DNA of 64,000 nucleotides from CBDCVA01 sp965222935 [NCBI: Candidatus Latescibacterota bacterium] (GCA_965222935.1 CBDCVA010000002.1:372001-436000); one strand, 5' to 3'. Counted from the first letter of the stretch, positions 32,595 through 42,464 are shown. Translations and numbers: made by a program. The notes: generated by a model not told the origin, from the sequence alone.

Positions 32595-34013
32595 TCAGAG
32601 CCCCGATTTGAACTGTGTCGCGCCGGCCGCTTCGTCGCGCGAGAGTTTGCGCATAGCGTGCAGCCCCTCGAGGATGAGTTCCGCCCCAGCGACCTGAAGC
32701 TCGGCTCGGTTGCCCTTCAGTTGCAGGTACGCGGTGCGGCCTAGAAGGCCGGGGACGCGCTTGAGCGCCTTGAGGCAGTCTTTCGTTTGCGCGCCTATGG
32801 GGATCTCCAGCGCGTTTCCCGAGTCAAACCAGTCCACGATCTGGGCGCATTCGTCGTGACTGTAGATGTACTCGCGGAAGACTTTCCCGATGGCCCCCTT
32901 GATCAATTCCACGGCGACGTTCTCTGCTCCCATCCGCTCGCCTTCGTACTCCAGTTCGATCTTGCCGGTGATCGCAGGCAGCGCGGAGTACAGGTCGCTC
33001 GGTCGCGGCACGATGCGTTTCTCCCGATGGAGCAGCGCGCGGCGCTCCGCGTTGGAGATGACGTTCTCCATGCAGGTGATCGGCATCCTCTGGCTGACAC
33101 CCGACTGTTTGTCGATGTGCCGGTGCGCCCGCGCGATGAAGGCGATCTCCTCGATTACCTCCTGGAGGAAACGCGGCACGTCAAGGGGCCGCTTCCCGTC
33201 CCACCGCTCAAGCCACGCTTCCTGCGCGGTGATCGAGATCCCATCATCCACCGTGGCGGGATAGTGGGTCCGGATCTCGGAGCCGATTCGGTCCTTGAGG
33301 GGTGTGATGATCTTGCCTCGCGCGGTATAGTCCTCGGGATTGGCTGTGAACACCAAGACGACATCGAGAGGCAGCCGCACCGGATAGCCCCGGATCTGGA
33401 TGTCGCCCTCCTGCATAATGTTGAACAGCCCCACCTGGATCTTTCCGGCTAGGTCGGGCAGTTCGTTGATGGCGAAGATGCCTCGATTCGCCCGCGGCAG
33501 AAGCCCGAAGTGCATCGTCAGTTCGTCGCCGAGCAAGAGGCCCTCTTTCGCCGCCTTGATCGGGTCGATGTCACCAATGATGTCGGCGATCGTGACGTCG
33601 GGCGTGGCCAGCTTTTCGACGTAGCGCTGGTCTCGAGGCAGCCAGCGAATGGGAGTCTTGCCACCCTTGCTGCGTAGAATCTCGTGCGCTTCCGCCCCGA
33701 TGGGCTTGAAGGGATCGCACGGTATCTCACAGCCCTCGATGATCGGTATCTCTTCGTCGAGAAGATTGACAAGACTACGCAGGATGCGGCTTTTTGCCTG
33801 TCCGCGTAGGCCGAGCAAAATCATGTTGTGCTTCGAGAGCAGCGCGTTCGAGATTTGTGGGATCACTGTCTCGTCATAGCCGACGATCCCCGGGAAGAGC
33901 GGTCCTTCGCCGTCGAGCCCCCCTAAAAGGCTCTCCCGCATCTCCTCCTTGACCGAACGCGGCCGATAGCCGGAGGCTTTGAGCTTTTCGAGCGTCTTTG
34001 GCTTCGCCATCAT
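32595..34013 (-). CDS. MoxR/magnesium-chelatase-like AAA+ ATPase
   Basis: 472 residues. The P-loop is LLGLRGQAKSRI (G-x4-G-K-S type), Walker B is the GDELTMHFGLLPRANRGI / INELPDLAGK region, sensor 1 is VVLVFTANPEDY, and an arginine finger candidate lies in ITPLKDRIGSEIRTH. The organisation resembles ChlI/BchI and the MoxR group. A start at ATG-ATG (34013) is assumed; the ribosome binding site is weak. With the adjoining VWA protein it forms the familiar chaperone pair, whose client cannot be inferred from neighbours. Confidence 0.85.
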   Translation of the reverse strand: MMAKPKTLEKLKASGYRPRSVKEEMRESLLGGLDGEGPLFPGIVGYDETVIPQISNALLSKHNMILLGLRGQAKSRILRSLVNLLDEEIPIIEGCEIPCDPFKPIGAEAHEILRSKGGKTPIRWLPRDQRYVEKLATPDVTIADIIGDIDPIKAAKEGLLLGDELTMHFGLLPRANRGIFAINELPDLAGKIQVGLFNIMQEGDIQIRGYPVRLPLDVVLVFTANPEDYTARGKIITPLKDRIGSEIRTHYPATVDDGISITAQEAWLERWDGKRPLDVPRFLQEVIEEIAFIARAHRHIDKQSGVSQRMPITCMENVISNAERRALLHREKRIVPRPSDLYSALPAITGKIELEYEGERMGAENVAVELIKGAIGKVFREYIYSHDECAQIVDWFDSGNALEIPIGAQTKDCLKALKRVPGLLGRTAYLQLKGNRAELQVAGAELILEGLHAMRKLSRDEAAGATQFKSGL

Positions 34014-34296
34014 TCAGGGGGTTCGATCGGGCTCAAGCGAAAGCATGAGAGCCTTCGCTCCAACAAGGCCTGGCGCGAACGAGCAAGAGATCAAGGTACA
34101 GCCGCCCATTTGAGGGCACAAGTCTTTTGGCCTCATGATTCACTCCCACCACCTTCTCAACGCAATGCCAGGGCAAAACGCAGGCCATGACTCACCCTGA
34201 GCCGCCCACAACCCATCGGGCTTGCGCGGCACCGCGATCACCGGATATTGAAGTGGGCGCACAGCGCCGCTGTCACGGCAGACCTGGTATGACGCC

Positions 34297-35559
34297 ATGA
34301 TCATCCGCGATCCCATCCATGGTGACATCGCGCTCGACGTTGTCGAGCGCGCCATCCTAGACACCCCCCAGATGCAGCGGCTGCGCGGCATCAAGCAGAC
34401 CGGCACGGCCTACTTGGTCTACCCCGGCTGCGTCCACACGCGTTTCGAGCATTCACTCGGTGTATACCACGTCACCAGGAAGGTCGTCGCAAGCCTGCAC
34501 CGCAACGGGTACCCCGTGGCCCCTGAACAGGAGCGCACGATCGCCGCCTCCGCCCTGGTCCACGACATCTCGCACCTGCCCTTCGGTCACACCTTCGAGG
34601 ACGAGCGCAAGCTCTTTGGGCGTCACGACTCCCCTGAGCGGCTGCGTCATTTCCTGACGACGGGTGAACTGGGGCAGATCCTGCGTCAGACCGGCCTGCG
34701 CGACGCCGTGCTCGATCTCCTAGTCGAGCCCTGCCCGAATGCACCTCCTTGGATGCGCGAGGTCATCGCCAGCACCGTGGATGCCGATCTCCTCGACTAC
34801 CTGCGCCGGGATGCCTACTTCGCCGGGCTCAGCCAGGACTACGACGACCGCATCTTCCAGTATTTCATCCTGGCCGAGGACCATCTTGCCATGATGCTGA
34901 TCCGCCACGGAATGGAGCGCCCCGACGCCAAGACCGAAATTCTCAATCTACTGCGCCTGCGCTACTTTCTCACCGAGCGAGTCTACTTCCACCACACGAA
35001 GATCATCTCTGGAGCGATGATCGCAAAGGCGGTCGAACTCGCCGTCGAGCGCGGGCTGAAGGAGGCCGACCTGTATGAGTTGACCGACTACACGCTCTTC
35101 GAGACGCTGCGAACCTACGACGATCCACCCATTCGGCGGCTGATCGACGCTGTATCGGCGAGGGCACTCTACAAGCGCGCGTTCGTCGTCTCCGGTGCAA
35201 CGCTGGTCCGGAGAGACCGCGAGGCATGGATCGCCAACTACGCGCGCGACGCCACCGCTCGCGGGGCAATGGAGGCCGAGATTGCCCGGGCCGCGAATCT
35301 CCCGGCGGCATCGATCATTCTTTCCTGTCCCGGCCACTCGGCCATCAAGGAAGCCAACGTCTACGTCGTGACGCGCCAGGGGCTCCGCCGCCTGAATGAG
35401 CCGCCCGAAGGCCCGCCCGCCGACGTGCGTGTCCTCGAAAACCAGTACGAGGCGCTCTGGAAGCTGGGCATCTTTTGTCCCCCCACCGAGGTGGAGCCCG
35501 TGGCCCGCGCGGCCGAGCGCGTCATAGGTTTGCACAACGAGCTAGAAAGACCCATCTGA
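34297..35559 (+). CDS. HD-domain phosphohydrolase (dNTPase/SAMHD1-like)
   Basis: The 420-residue protein starts RDPIHGDIALDV, followed by TPQMQRLRGIKQTG, HTRFEHSLGVYH and LVHDISHLPFGHTFED. These are the four signature stretches of the COG1078 HD phosphohydrolases, which include dNTP triphosphohydrolases. The His/Asp residues of HTRFEHS, HD and the later DADLLDYL form the metal centre. Cytoplasmic. The start ATG at 34297 puts RDPIHG at residue 4, as normal. It precedes an SDR gene by 13 bases on the same strand. Confidence 0.85.
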   Translation: MIIRDPIHGDIALDVVERAILDTPQMQRLRGIKQTGTAYLVYPGCVHTRFEHSLGVYHVTRKVVASLHRNGYPVAPEQERTIAASALVHDISHLPFGHTFEDERKLFGRHDSPERLRHFLTTGELGQILRQTGLRDAVLDLLVEPCPNAPPWMREVIASTVDADLLDYLRRDAYFAGLSQDYDDRIFQYFILAEDHLAMMLIRHGMERPDAKTEILNLLRLRYFLTERVYFHHTKIISGAMIAKAVELAVERGLKEADLYELTDYTLFETLRTYDDPPIRRLIDAVSARALYKRAFVVSGATLVRRDREAWIANYARDATARGAMEAEIARAANLPAASIILSCPGHSAIKEANVYVVTRQGLRRLNEPPEGPPADVRVLENQYEALWKLGIFCPPTEVEPVARAAERVIGLHNELERPI

Positions 35560-35572
35560 GAGGAGGAAATTC

Positions 35573-36319
35573 ATGGCTCCCCTAGACGATCGCGCGGCCC
35601 TGGTGACTGGCGGAGGCAGGGGCATCGGCAGGGCCACCGCGCTGCGCCTCGCCCGCGACGGGGCGAAGGTCGTCGTCTGTTCCCGCACTGAGACGCAGCT
35701 TCGAGCGGTGGCGGATGAGATCGCAGCCGAGGGCGGCGAAGCGCTGGCAGTCCCCTGCGACGTGGCTAGGCCCGAACAGGTGGAAAGGGCGGTGGAAGAG
35801 ACAGTGGGCCGTTTCGGCTCCATCGACATCCTCGTCAACAACGCGGGCGACCGCGTGGGCAAACCCGTCGCGGAAATGACGGTCGAGGACTGGGACTACA
35901 CGGTGAACATCTGCTTAAGGAGCGTCTTCCTGTTCTGCCGGGAGGCGCTCAGGCACATGATCCCCCGCGAGCGAGGCCGCATCATCAACATCTCATCCAC
36001 CTCCGGGCGCAAAGGCTACCCCACGCTGGCCGACTATGGCGCCGCCAAGGCCGGGGTCATCATCTTTACCGAGGCACTGGCCACCGAGGTCCACCCGCAC
36101 GGGATCACGACCGCCTGCATCTGCCCCGGCTTCGTGAACACAGATCTTCCCCTCCGCTTCCGCGAGCCCGATAAGCTCGACCCCTCCAATTGGCTCAGAC
36201 CTGAGGAGATCGCGGATATGGTTGCCTATCTGGCCGACGACCGTTCGCGGTTCCTCAGCGGCAGCGCCATCGACGTGCCGCGCGCGCTGGATGGCTCGCC
36301 CGGCGGGTCCATACTGTAG
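35573..36319 (+). CDS. FabG-like short-chain dehydrogenase
   Basis: 248 residues with a strong AGAGGAGG ribosome binding site. Motifs are TGGGRGIG (nucleotide binding), NNAG, and Ser then YGAAK (catalytic). Length and layout resemble 3-oxoacyl-ACP reductase, but many sugar and polyol dehydrogenases share these features and there is no fatty-acid gene nearby. It is 13 bases downstream of the HD gene and 34 bases upstream of the CoA-binding protein. Confidence 0.85.
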   Translation: MAPLDDRAALVTGGGRGIGRATALRLARDGAKVVVCSRTETQLRAVADEIAAEGGEALAVPCDVARPEQVERAVEETVGRFGSIDILVNNAGDRVGKPVAEMTVEDWDYTVNICLRSVFLFCREALRHMIPRERGRIINISSTSGRKGYPTLADYGAAKAGVIIFTEALATEVHPHGITTACICPGFVNTDLPLRFREPDKLDPSNWLRPEEIADMVAYLADDRSRFLSGSAIDVPRALDGSPGGSIL

Positions 36320-36353
36320 TCTCGATGCGAGGCATCCGGTTGAAAGCAAGGCC

Positions 36354-36731
36354 ATGACGCCGGCCAAGTCCGTCGTGGTCATTGGCGCCTCGAACCAGAG
36401 GCAGAAGTACGGCAACCGGGCCGTGCGAGCGTACCAACGCCGGGGCTACGTCGTCTACCCGGTCAACCCGCACGAGGAGACCATCGAGGGACTTCCTGCC
36501 TGCCGTTCGATCCTTGACGTGCTGGGCCCGGTGGACCGCGCGACGCTCTACGTACCCCCCGAGGTGGGCGTTACGCTGCTGGGTGAGATCGCGCAGAAGG
36601 GCGTAGGAGAGCTCTTCGTCAATCCCGGCGCCGTGAGCGACGAACTGCTCCTGCTAGCCGAGACGCTTGGCCTTCATCCCATCGAGGCCTGTAGCATCCT
36701 CGATATCGGCGAAGATCCCGAGAAGCCCTAG
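36354..36731 (+). CDS. CoA-binding domain protein (YccU-like)
   Basis: 125 residues forming a single Rossmann CoA-binding domain: VVVIGASNQRQKYGN (phosphate loop), GYVVYPVNP, RSILDVLGPVDRATLYVPP, and ELFVNPGAVSDELL. These proteins bind CoA in cytoplasmic complexes of unclear role. The C-terminus ends with HPIEACSILDIGEDP; relatives have C-M-x3-H instead. The ATG at 36354 gives the family's short N-terminus. It converges with polA, and the weak hairpin AGCGC-TAT-GCGCT at about 36750 could help end transcription. Confidence 0.75.
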   Translation: MTPAKSVVVIGASNQRQKYGNRAVRAYQRRGYVVYPVNPHEETIEGLPACRSILDVLGPVDRATLYVPPEVGVTLLGEIAQKGVGELFVNPGAVSDELLLLAETLGLHPIEACSILDIGEDPEKP

Positions 36732-36870
36732 CTCCTGAACCGGCGCTGGGAGCGCTATGCGCTTTCGCCTTGGGGAGGGAGGCGCACCGAGCGCAGCACA
36801 TCCCGGTCATCAATCCGGCGAAAGCGACGGCAGCGTAGGTTCGAGCGTCGCATGGCGTCATCACCCAAGG

Positions 36871-39549
36871 CTAGTGCGCCTCAAACCAGCTCTGACCGAT
36901 GCCGGCTTCAACCCTGACGGGAACCTGAAGTTCGAGCGCACCCGCCATCTCCTCGACGACAAGCTCCCTGACGGCGTCCACCTCACCCTCGGGCACGTCA
37001 AAGACCAATTCGTCGTGGACCTGCAAGATCATTTCCGCCCGGAACCGCTCGCGGCGCAGGCGTTCGGTGATGGCAACCATCGCCAGCTTGATCATGTCCG
37101 CCGCCGTGCCTTGAATGGGCGCGTTGATCGCCGTGCGTTGCGCGAACTCGCGCCTCTGGCGCTGGCTGCTTCCGATCTCCGGCAGGTAGCGGCGGCGCCC
37201 GAGCATCGTCGTCACGTAACCCTCTTGGCGGGCGCGCTCCAACGTGTCGTCGATCCACGTCTTGACCCCGGGATAAGTGGCGAAGTACTGCTCAATGAAC
37301 GCACGCGCCTCCCCAATGGGCATCCCCAGACGAGTCGAGAGCCCGTACGGCCCCATGCCGTACATCACCCCGAAGTTCACGATCTTCGCAGCACGGCGTA
37401 AATTCTCATCCACGGCATCGAGCGCTTGGCCGTAGAGCAGTGCCGCCGTTTCGGTGTGCACGTCCCGATCCTCTGCGAAGGCGCTCACGAGGGTCGAATC
37501 GCCCGAGAGGTGGGCCATGATCCGCAGCTCAATCTGCGAGTAATCGGCGGCCAAAAGGCGATAGCCGGGTTCACGCGGGATGAAGGCCTTCCGGATTTCG
37601 CGGCCCTCTTCCGATCTGATCGGGATGTTCTGGAGGTTCGGCCCGTCGGAAGCCAGCCGCCCGGTCGCAGACCCGGTCTGGCGAAATGACGCGTGGATGC
37701 GACCCGTCCGGGGGTTCACCTCTGCGGGCAGCTTGTCCAGGTACGTGGACTTGAGCTTCGCCCGCAGGCGGTAGTCCAGGATGCGCCGCGGCAACGGATG
37801 GTCGGTCCCCGCCGCAAGCGCCTCGAGGACGGAAGAATCGGTCGAGTAGCCGGTCTTCGTCTTTCGTCGGGGCGGCAGCCCGAGCTTCTCGAAAAGGATG
37901 CGTCCGAGCTGCTGCGTGGAGTTGACGTTGAACCTCTCACCAGCGAGCTGGTGGATTTCCGCCTCGATCGCTTCGAGCTCGTAGGCAAACTGAGCGCTCA
38001 TATCGCGCAACATCTCGATGTCCACCCGAACGCCGGCGCGTTCCATCGCCATCAGTACTCTCACGAGCGGCATCTCCACCCGCTCGAAGACCTCCTCCAG
38101 TTCCGCCTCCTCAATCTCTCCGCGAAGCAACGATGAGAGCCGCAAGGTCGTCCGCGCATCGTCCCCTGAGTACGTTGCTGCATCGGCCACGGGCACTTCC
38201 GAGAAGCTCTTCTGGTCCTTGCCCTTGCCGATTAGATCTGAGATCGGCGTCATTTGATGGCCTAAGTGCTGGAGCGCAAGCGCACTCAGGCTGTACTGAC
38301 GCCTGCCGGCATCGATTAGGAACGAGGCGACCATGGTGTCGAAGACCGCCCCCACGATCTCAACGCCATGCTGAGAGAGTACATGGGCGTCGTACTTCAG
38401 ATTGTGTCCCACCTTCGGAATGGAGGGATCGGTGAGAGACGGCTTCAACGTCTCGAGGACCTCTTCTAGCGGACAGTTCTCGGCATCCTTGTGCTCCACC
38501 GGGATGTATCGCACCTCGTCATCCCAGGCGAGCGCGACACCCACGATCTCGGCGCGCAAGGCGTCCGTGCTCGTGGTCTCAAGATCGACGGCGTACTCGC
38601 TCGCACCAGCCAACTCGGCGCCGATTTCGCCGAGCTGCGACGGACTTACGATCATCACCTCCGGCGCCTCATCGTCCGTCGGCGCTCCCACCTCGCCCAT
38701 GAACTGGTAGAACTCCAGCTCCCCGAACAGCGGCGCCAGACGCGAGCCGTCCAAGCCGGAAAAGCGCAAGTCGGGCAGCTCCACAGGTACGGGCGCGTCG
38801 GTATCGATCGTCACCAGTACCTTGGAAAGCCGCGCCTGGTCTGCGTACGCAATCAGGTTCTCCCGGGCCTGTTTGCGGCTCACGTCTTCCGCACGCTCCA
38901 GCGCAGCTTCAAGGCTCCCGTATTCCTGGATGAGGGCCGTCGCCGTCTTTTGCCCGATCTTGGGCACGCCGGGTACGTTATCGGACGTATCTCCCATGAG
39001 TCCCAGCACGTCCGTGACCCGCTCCGGGTCCACGCCGAAGCGCTCGCGCACCTCCGCCACCCCGATCCGCTCGAACCCGCCCGAGCGAGATGGATTGAGC
39101 AACGTCACGGCGCCCGAGACGATCTGGCAGAAATCCTTATCGCCACTGAGGACAACGGCTTCCAGCCCGGAGGCCTCAGCACGATGCGCCAGCGTGCCGA
39201 TCACGTCGTCCGCCTCGTAGCCCGTCATCCAAAGGCTCGGAATCTCCATCGCCTCGACGATCTGGTTGATGCGCGCTAGTTGTGCGCGCATCTCGTCGGG
39301 CATCTTCTCGCGCGTTGCCTTATACTCCGCGTACTGCTCGTGTCGGAAGGTCGGGCCCGGTGCGTCGAATGCGATGGCGAGATACTCGGGCTTTTCGTCA
39401 CGGATCAGGTTCAGAAGCGCCCGCGTCATCCCGAAGGCGGCGCTCGTATCCTCCCCCTTCGAGTTCACGAGAGGGCTGTTGATGAACGCGAAGTAGGAGC
39501 GGTACGCCAGCGCCGTCCCGTCGACGAGGAACAGTCTCCCTTTCACCAC
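36871..39549 (-). CDS. polA: DNA polymerase I
   Basis: All three domains are intact. The 5' nuclease has DGTALAYRSYFAF, GYEADDVIGTL and GDTSDNVPGVPKIG. The 3'-5' proofreading domain keeps its acids: AVDLETTS (Asp-x-Glu), VGHNLKYD and YSGDDA, so unlike many relatives it should be active. The polymerase has motif A LLAADYSQIELRI, motif B RRAAKIVNFGVMYGMG (with Phe, not Tyr, in the O helix) and motif C LQVHDELVFD. It functions in gap filling, primer removal and repair. The start is one of two adjacent GTG codons (39549 or 39546), 14-17 bases after the nadD stop; the frame is open further upstream but only over nadD. About 892 residues, normal length. Confidence 0.95.
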   Translation of the reverse strand: MVKGRLFLVDGTALAYRSYFAFINSPLVNSKGEDTSAAFGMTRALLNLIRDEKPEYLAIAFDAPGPTFRHEQYAEYKATREKMPDEMRAQLARINQIVEAMEIPSLWMTGYEADDVIGTLAHRAEASGLEAVVLSGDKDFCQIVSGAVTLLNPSRSGGFERIGVAEVRERFGVDPERVTDVLGLMGDTSDNVPGVPKIGQKTATALIQEYGSLEAALERAEDVSRKQARENLIAYADQARLSKVLVTIDTDAPVPVELPDLRFSGLDGSRLAPLFGELEFYQFMGEVGAPTDDEAPEVMIVSPSQLGEIGAELAGASEYAVDLETTSTDALRAEIVGVALAWDDEVRYIPVEHKDAENCPLEEVLETLKPSLTDPSIPKVGHNLKYDAHVLSQHGVEIVGAVFDTMVASFLIDAGRRQYSLSALALQHLGHQMTPISDLIGKGKDQKSFSEVPVADAATYSGDDARTTLRLSSLLRGEIEEAELEEVFERVEMPLVRVLMAMERAGVRVDIEMLRDMSAQFAYELEAIEAEIHQLAGERFNVNSTQQLGRILFEKLGLPPRRKTKTGYSTDSSVLEALAAGTDHPLPRRILDYRLRAKLKSTYLDKLPAEVNPRTGRIHASFRQTGSATGRLASDGPNLQNIPIRSEEGREIRKAFIPREPGYRLLAADYSQIELRIMAHLSGDSTLVSAFAEDRDVHTETAALLYGQALDAVDENLRRAAKIVNFGVMYGMGPYGLSTRLGMPIGEARAFIEQYFATYPGVKTWIDDTLERARQEGYVTTMLGRRRYLPEIGSSQRQRREFAQRTAINAPIQGTAADMIKLAMVAITERLRRERFRAEMILQVHDELVFDVPEGEVDAVRELVVEEMAGALELQVPVRVEAGIGQSWFEAH

Positions 39550-39563
39550 GACCGTCTCGCCTC

Positions 39564-40148
39564 TCAGCGGTAAAGTCCCTCGGCGGCGATGATGGCCGCC
39601 ACGGGATCGGGGACCAGGTAGCGGATCGATTTGCGGGCGCGAACGCGCGCACGGACATCCGTGGATGTCACCTCCACAAGCGGCGTATCCACGAACTCGA
39701 GCTTCGGTCGGATGGCCGCCGGTGCGCCTGCGGGGCCCGATCCAGCTCGTGCAGCGACCAGGACAGTACAAAGTTCCACGAGCGTCTCGGGTTCCCTCCA
39801 GGCGCAAAACTCCGTCAGCACGTCCGCTCCCACGATGAATGCCAGTTCGGTCCCACTTTCCAACTCACGCCCGAGCGCGCGCAAAGTCTCGACCGTGTAT
39901 GAGAAACCCGGCCGCTCGATCTCAATGAGCGAGCAGGCGAACCGTTCATCGCTTGCGATCGCCGCCTCGACCATCGCCGCCCGGACCTTCGCCGGCGCCA
40001 CGACCTCCGCTCCCTTGAGCGGCTGTTGACCCGCCGGCACGAAAAGCACCCGATCCAGCCCAGCACGCTCGTACATCTCCTGAGCGACGATGAGATGCCC
40101 CAGGTGCGGCGGATCGAACGTCCCTCCGAAGACGCCGGTCCGGCCCAT
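39564..40148 (-). CDS. nadD: Nicotinate-nucleotide adenylyltransferase
   Basis: 194 residues. The N-terminal GVFGGTFDPPHLGHL is the nucleotidyltransferase G-x-F-x-P-x-H-x-G-H motif. Later segments VLFVPAGQQPLK, FIVGADVL and FVDTPLVEVTSTDVRAR contain the S-T-x-I/V-R block that binds ATP phosphate. It adenylates nicotinate mononucleotide in NAD synthesis. The ATG at 40148 with GGAG 5 bases upstream is preferred over the GTG at 40154, which overlaps the stop of the upstream gene. It is encoded between bamD-like and polA genes in a compact operon. Confidence 0.93.
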   Translation of the reverse strand: MGRTGVFGGTFDPPHLGHLIVAQEMYERAGLDRVLFVPAGQQPLKGAEVVAPAKVRAAMVEAAIASDERFACSLIEIERPGFSYTVETLRALGRELESGTELAFIVGADVLTEFCAWREPETLVELCTVLVAARAGSGPAGAPAAIRPKLEFVDTPLVEVTSTDVRARVRARKSIRYLVPDPVAAIIAAEGLYR

Positions 40149-40150
40149 GT

Positions 40151-41020
40151 TCACTCCGTAGGGACCTCGCGCGAGTCAAGGTCCTGGTCCGACGGATGTT
40201 CACCGATCCGCTCTAGGAGCCTGCGGACGTCCTTGCGCACGCGGTCGGCGCGCGGGTCATCCTCAAGTTTCAGGAGCACAACGCGCGCTTCCGCGTACCT
40301 CTTTTGCCTGTACATCGTTCGGGCTATTTCGTACTGGGCCAAGGGCGCGAAGCGTGTGTCCCCGTACGCATCGAGAACCATCTGAAACTCGATGATCGCG
40401 GCGTCGTACTCACCCAACTTCAGGTAGAGCCGGCCGTTCCTGTACTCCTTCTCCGCCAGCTTCTCCCTGCATACCCCGATCCCCTCCAACGCCTTTGGCA
40501 CCAGCTCGCTCGTCGGAAATTCATCCAGGAATCGCTCGTACTCCTCAATGGCCCGCTCGGTGTCCGTCTGATCCAGCGCAGGCGCCCGTGACTGCCGGAA
40601 GTAGCACGCGGCGACCTTGAACTGCGATCTTGGAACGAAGGAGCTAAGGGGAAAATCCGTCAGGATTCGCTCGTACTCCAGACGCGCCGACTCGTAATCC
40701 TCCTGCCCGAAGTACGCCTCCGCCAGCCCGAACTGGGAGTCGTCCACCAGATCCGAGCCGGGAAAACGGGTCAGGATAGCTCTGAACTGCTCGGCTGCAT
40801 CAAAATAGCGTCGCTTGCCCAAGAGCTCCTGGCCGATCTCATAATAGTCACGCGCCGTGGTCGGGGTGCGCGGCAGCCGGCCCCCGCATCCGCCCCACCA
40901 TGCCGCTACCAGAAGGAGTGCGCAACGGCCGATCAGCTGTAGCTTTTGGCGCCGCCGTGCCCCGGCGCATGTCCGGGCCTCGGGCCGAAAACATGGAGAT
41001 GTGCTCCGTCTGCGCGGCAA
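40151..41020 (-). CDS. bamD: BamD-like outer-membrane assembly lipoprotein
   Basis: The product contains a leader (LQLIGRCALLLVAAWWGGCG) whose Cys could be lipidated, though the residues before it are not a classic lipobox. TPR-type repeats follow: YYEIGQELLGKRRYFDAAEQ, FGLAEAYFGQEDYESARLEY and RAIEEYERFLDEFPTSELV. Order and spacing match BamD/YfiO, which helps insert beta-barrel proteins into the outer membrane. The start is uncertain: TTG at 41020, five bases after the upstream stop, is the most reasonable; frames further upstream overlap the previous gene. About 289 residues. It lies in a block with other envelope genes. Confidence 0.75.
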   Translation of the reverse strand: MPRRRSTSPCFRPEARTCAGARRRQKLQLIGRCALLLVAAWWGGCGGRLPRTPTTARDYYEIGQELLGKRRYFDAAEQFRAILTRFPGSDLVDDSQFGLAEAYFGQEDYESARLEYERILTDFPLSSFVPRSQFKVAACYFRQSRAPALDQTDTERAIEEYERFLDEFPTSELVPKALEGIGVCREKLAEKEYRNGRLYLKLGEYDAAIIEFQMVLDAYGDTRFAPLAQYEIARTMYRQKRYAEARVVLLKLEDDPRADRVRKDVRRLLERIGEHPSDQDLDSREVPTE

Positions 41021-41025
41021 AGTCG

Positions 41026-41691
41026 CTAGCGATTCGTAAAAAAGAGTAACAGTAATCCCGTCACAACCCCCGACACCAGCGCCGGCTCGGCGTACTTGCC
41101 CCAGGCGCGTCCGGGAGGGTCCGCCTGGGTGAACGGATAGCTCTGTGACTCCACGATGGATAACGCGTGGCTCGATAGACGCGTCGAGGCCACGCCCGTA
41201 TGCTCTCCCATCCACACGACCTCACCATCGGCCACCCGTTCTAAGCTGAAGTGTGCCCGCACCGTGATCTCTCGTCTGAGGCCCCCATCATCGTCGGACG
41301 ATGGCATGTCCGCGTGCCTGTAGTGGGTTCCAATCTCCGTGGGTCGGCAGCTCATCTTCCAGGTCACCCCTGCGTTAGACGCCTCCGTATCGTGGACGAT
41401 CCACCCACGCTCAGTCAGCGTCTCGACGAGTGCGCTTTCCAACAGCCAATTCTCACTCCCGGTCCCCTCCATGGCGACCTGGATAGCGCTCTCGTTCCCG
41501 ACAAGGGGCGACGCCTCCACGGCTTGGCGGACGGCCTCACGCGCAGCGGCATAAACGAGCGCCAGATTAGTACTGGGCGCTCCAATCCCCTCCGCCGCAC
41601 GCGCACTGCCCCCCGCGAGAAGCGTCACGAAAGAGGCTATCGTTATCCTGAGACACCACAGGATGCGACCAACAGCCATCGTGCCCATCAT
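41026..41691 (-). CDS. Exported protein of unknown function with C-terminal membrane segment
   Basis: 221 residues. A signal peptide (LRITIASFVTLLAGGSARA, cleavage likely after SARA at about residue 32) and a C-terminal hydrophobic segment (ALVSGVVTGLLLLFF) frame a soluble region without recognised domain. The soluble part contains ALVETLTERGWIVHD and REITVRAHFSLERVADGEVVW, consistent with alternating strands. It overlaps the cpoB-like gene by 4 bases and precedes the bamD-like gene by 5, so it is translationally coupled to envelope-assembly genes and probably acts in the periplasm. Confidence 0.7.
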   Translation of the reverse strand: MMGTMAVGRILWCLRITIASFVTLLAGGSARAAEGIGAPSTNLALVYAAAREAVRQAVEASPLVGNESAIQVAMEGTGSENWLLESALVETLTERGWIVHDTEASNAGVTWKMSCRPTEIGTHYRHADMPSSDDDGGLRREITVRAHFSLERVADGEVVWMGEHTGVASTRLSSHALSIVESQSYPFTQADPPGRAWGKYAEPALVSGVVTGLLLLFFTNR

Positions 41692-42302
41692 TGCTGCTCA
41701 AACTCCATCAGCCATCGCTGCGCCAAAGGCACAAACTCGCTGTCCGGATGGCGTTCCAGAAACCGCAGGAACACCCCGTGCGCACGCTCGGGCTCTCCTA
41801 ACCTAGAGTAGCAGTATGCGATCATCAGTTGCGCGTCGTCGGCCTTCTCCGTCTCAGCGTAATCAAAAACCCTCGCGAACTCCTTGAGTGCCTGCCGATA
41901 GTCGCGCAGAGCGTAGAAGCACTCCCCCAGCCAGTATTGCGCGTTGTCCGCAAGCCGGTCCTGCGGCGCCCCAGCCAGGATCTCAAGGAACTCGCCTGCC
42001 GCCAGGTCGTAGCGCTTGGCCTCGTAGTCGGCCCGCGCGCGTTCGTAGACGGTGCCCACGTCGAACTCGGTCGAGCCCACAGCCGACTCTCCGCCGGGAG
42101 CCCCCCGCGCCCCAAGTAGTGCCGCCTCCAGCTCGCGAAGCCTCGCGTGGAACAGCGCCACCTGGTTTCCCAGGTCTGTCACCTGGCCGCGCTGGTTCTG
42201 AAGTTCCCGCTGGATCGCCTGGGGGATCGCGTCCGTCCCTCGTCGAGGCTCGCGGTCGCCGCATCCCACGATCAGCACAAGCACCATCACCAGAGGTCTC
42301 AA
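41688..42302 (-). CDS. cpoB: Tol-Pal-associated protein CpoB/YbgF-like lipoprotein
   Basis: 204 residues. MRPLVMVLVLIVGC is a lipoprotein signal with a good lipobox (IVGC), followed by a coiled-coil stretch (QRELQNQRGQVTDLGNQVAL) and three TPR-like repeats (YERARADYEAKRYDLAAGEF; NAQYWLGECFYALRDYRQAL; AQLMIAYCYSRLGEPERAHG). This is the layout of YbgF/CpoB, which coordinates outer-membrane constriction with peptidoglycan synthesis; E. coli CpoB is periplasmic rather than lipidated. No tolA/B/Q/R or pal gene is nearby. Spacing to glnD upstream is 162 bases, enough for its own promoter. Confidence 0.8.
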   Translation of the reverse strand: MRPLVMVLVLIVGCGDREPRRGTDAIPQAIQRELQNQRGQVTDLGNQVALFHARLRELEAALLGARGAPGGESAVGSTEFDVGTVYERARADYEAKRYDLAAGEFLEILAGAPQDRLADNAQYWLGECFYALRDYRQALKEFARVFDYAETEKADDAQLMIAYCYSRLGEPERAHGVFLRFLERHPDSEFVPLAQRWLMEFEQQ

Positions 42303-42464
42303 GCTATCTGCGCACCGCCCTTTCTTCGTCCATCTCTCTGTGGGCCCCTTACAAGCGCATCACCATCAACAACATATATCACACCTCGGAGCACGGCCCA
42401 GTCTCCCACACCAAGGCGTACCGCAGAAGATCCGAGGCCCACGGCTGTCGGGCGCGCCCCCTCA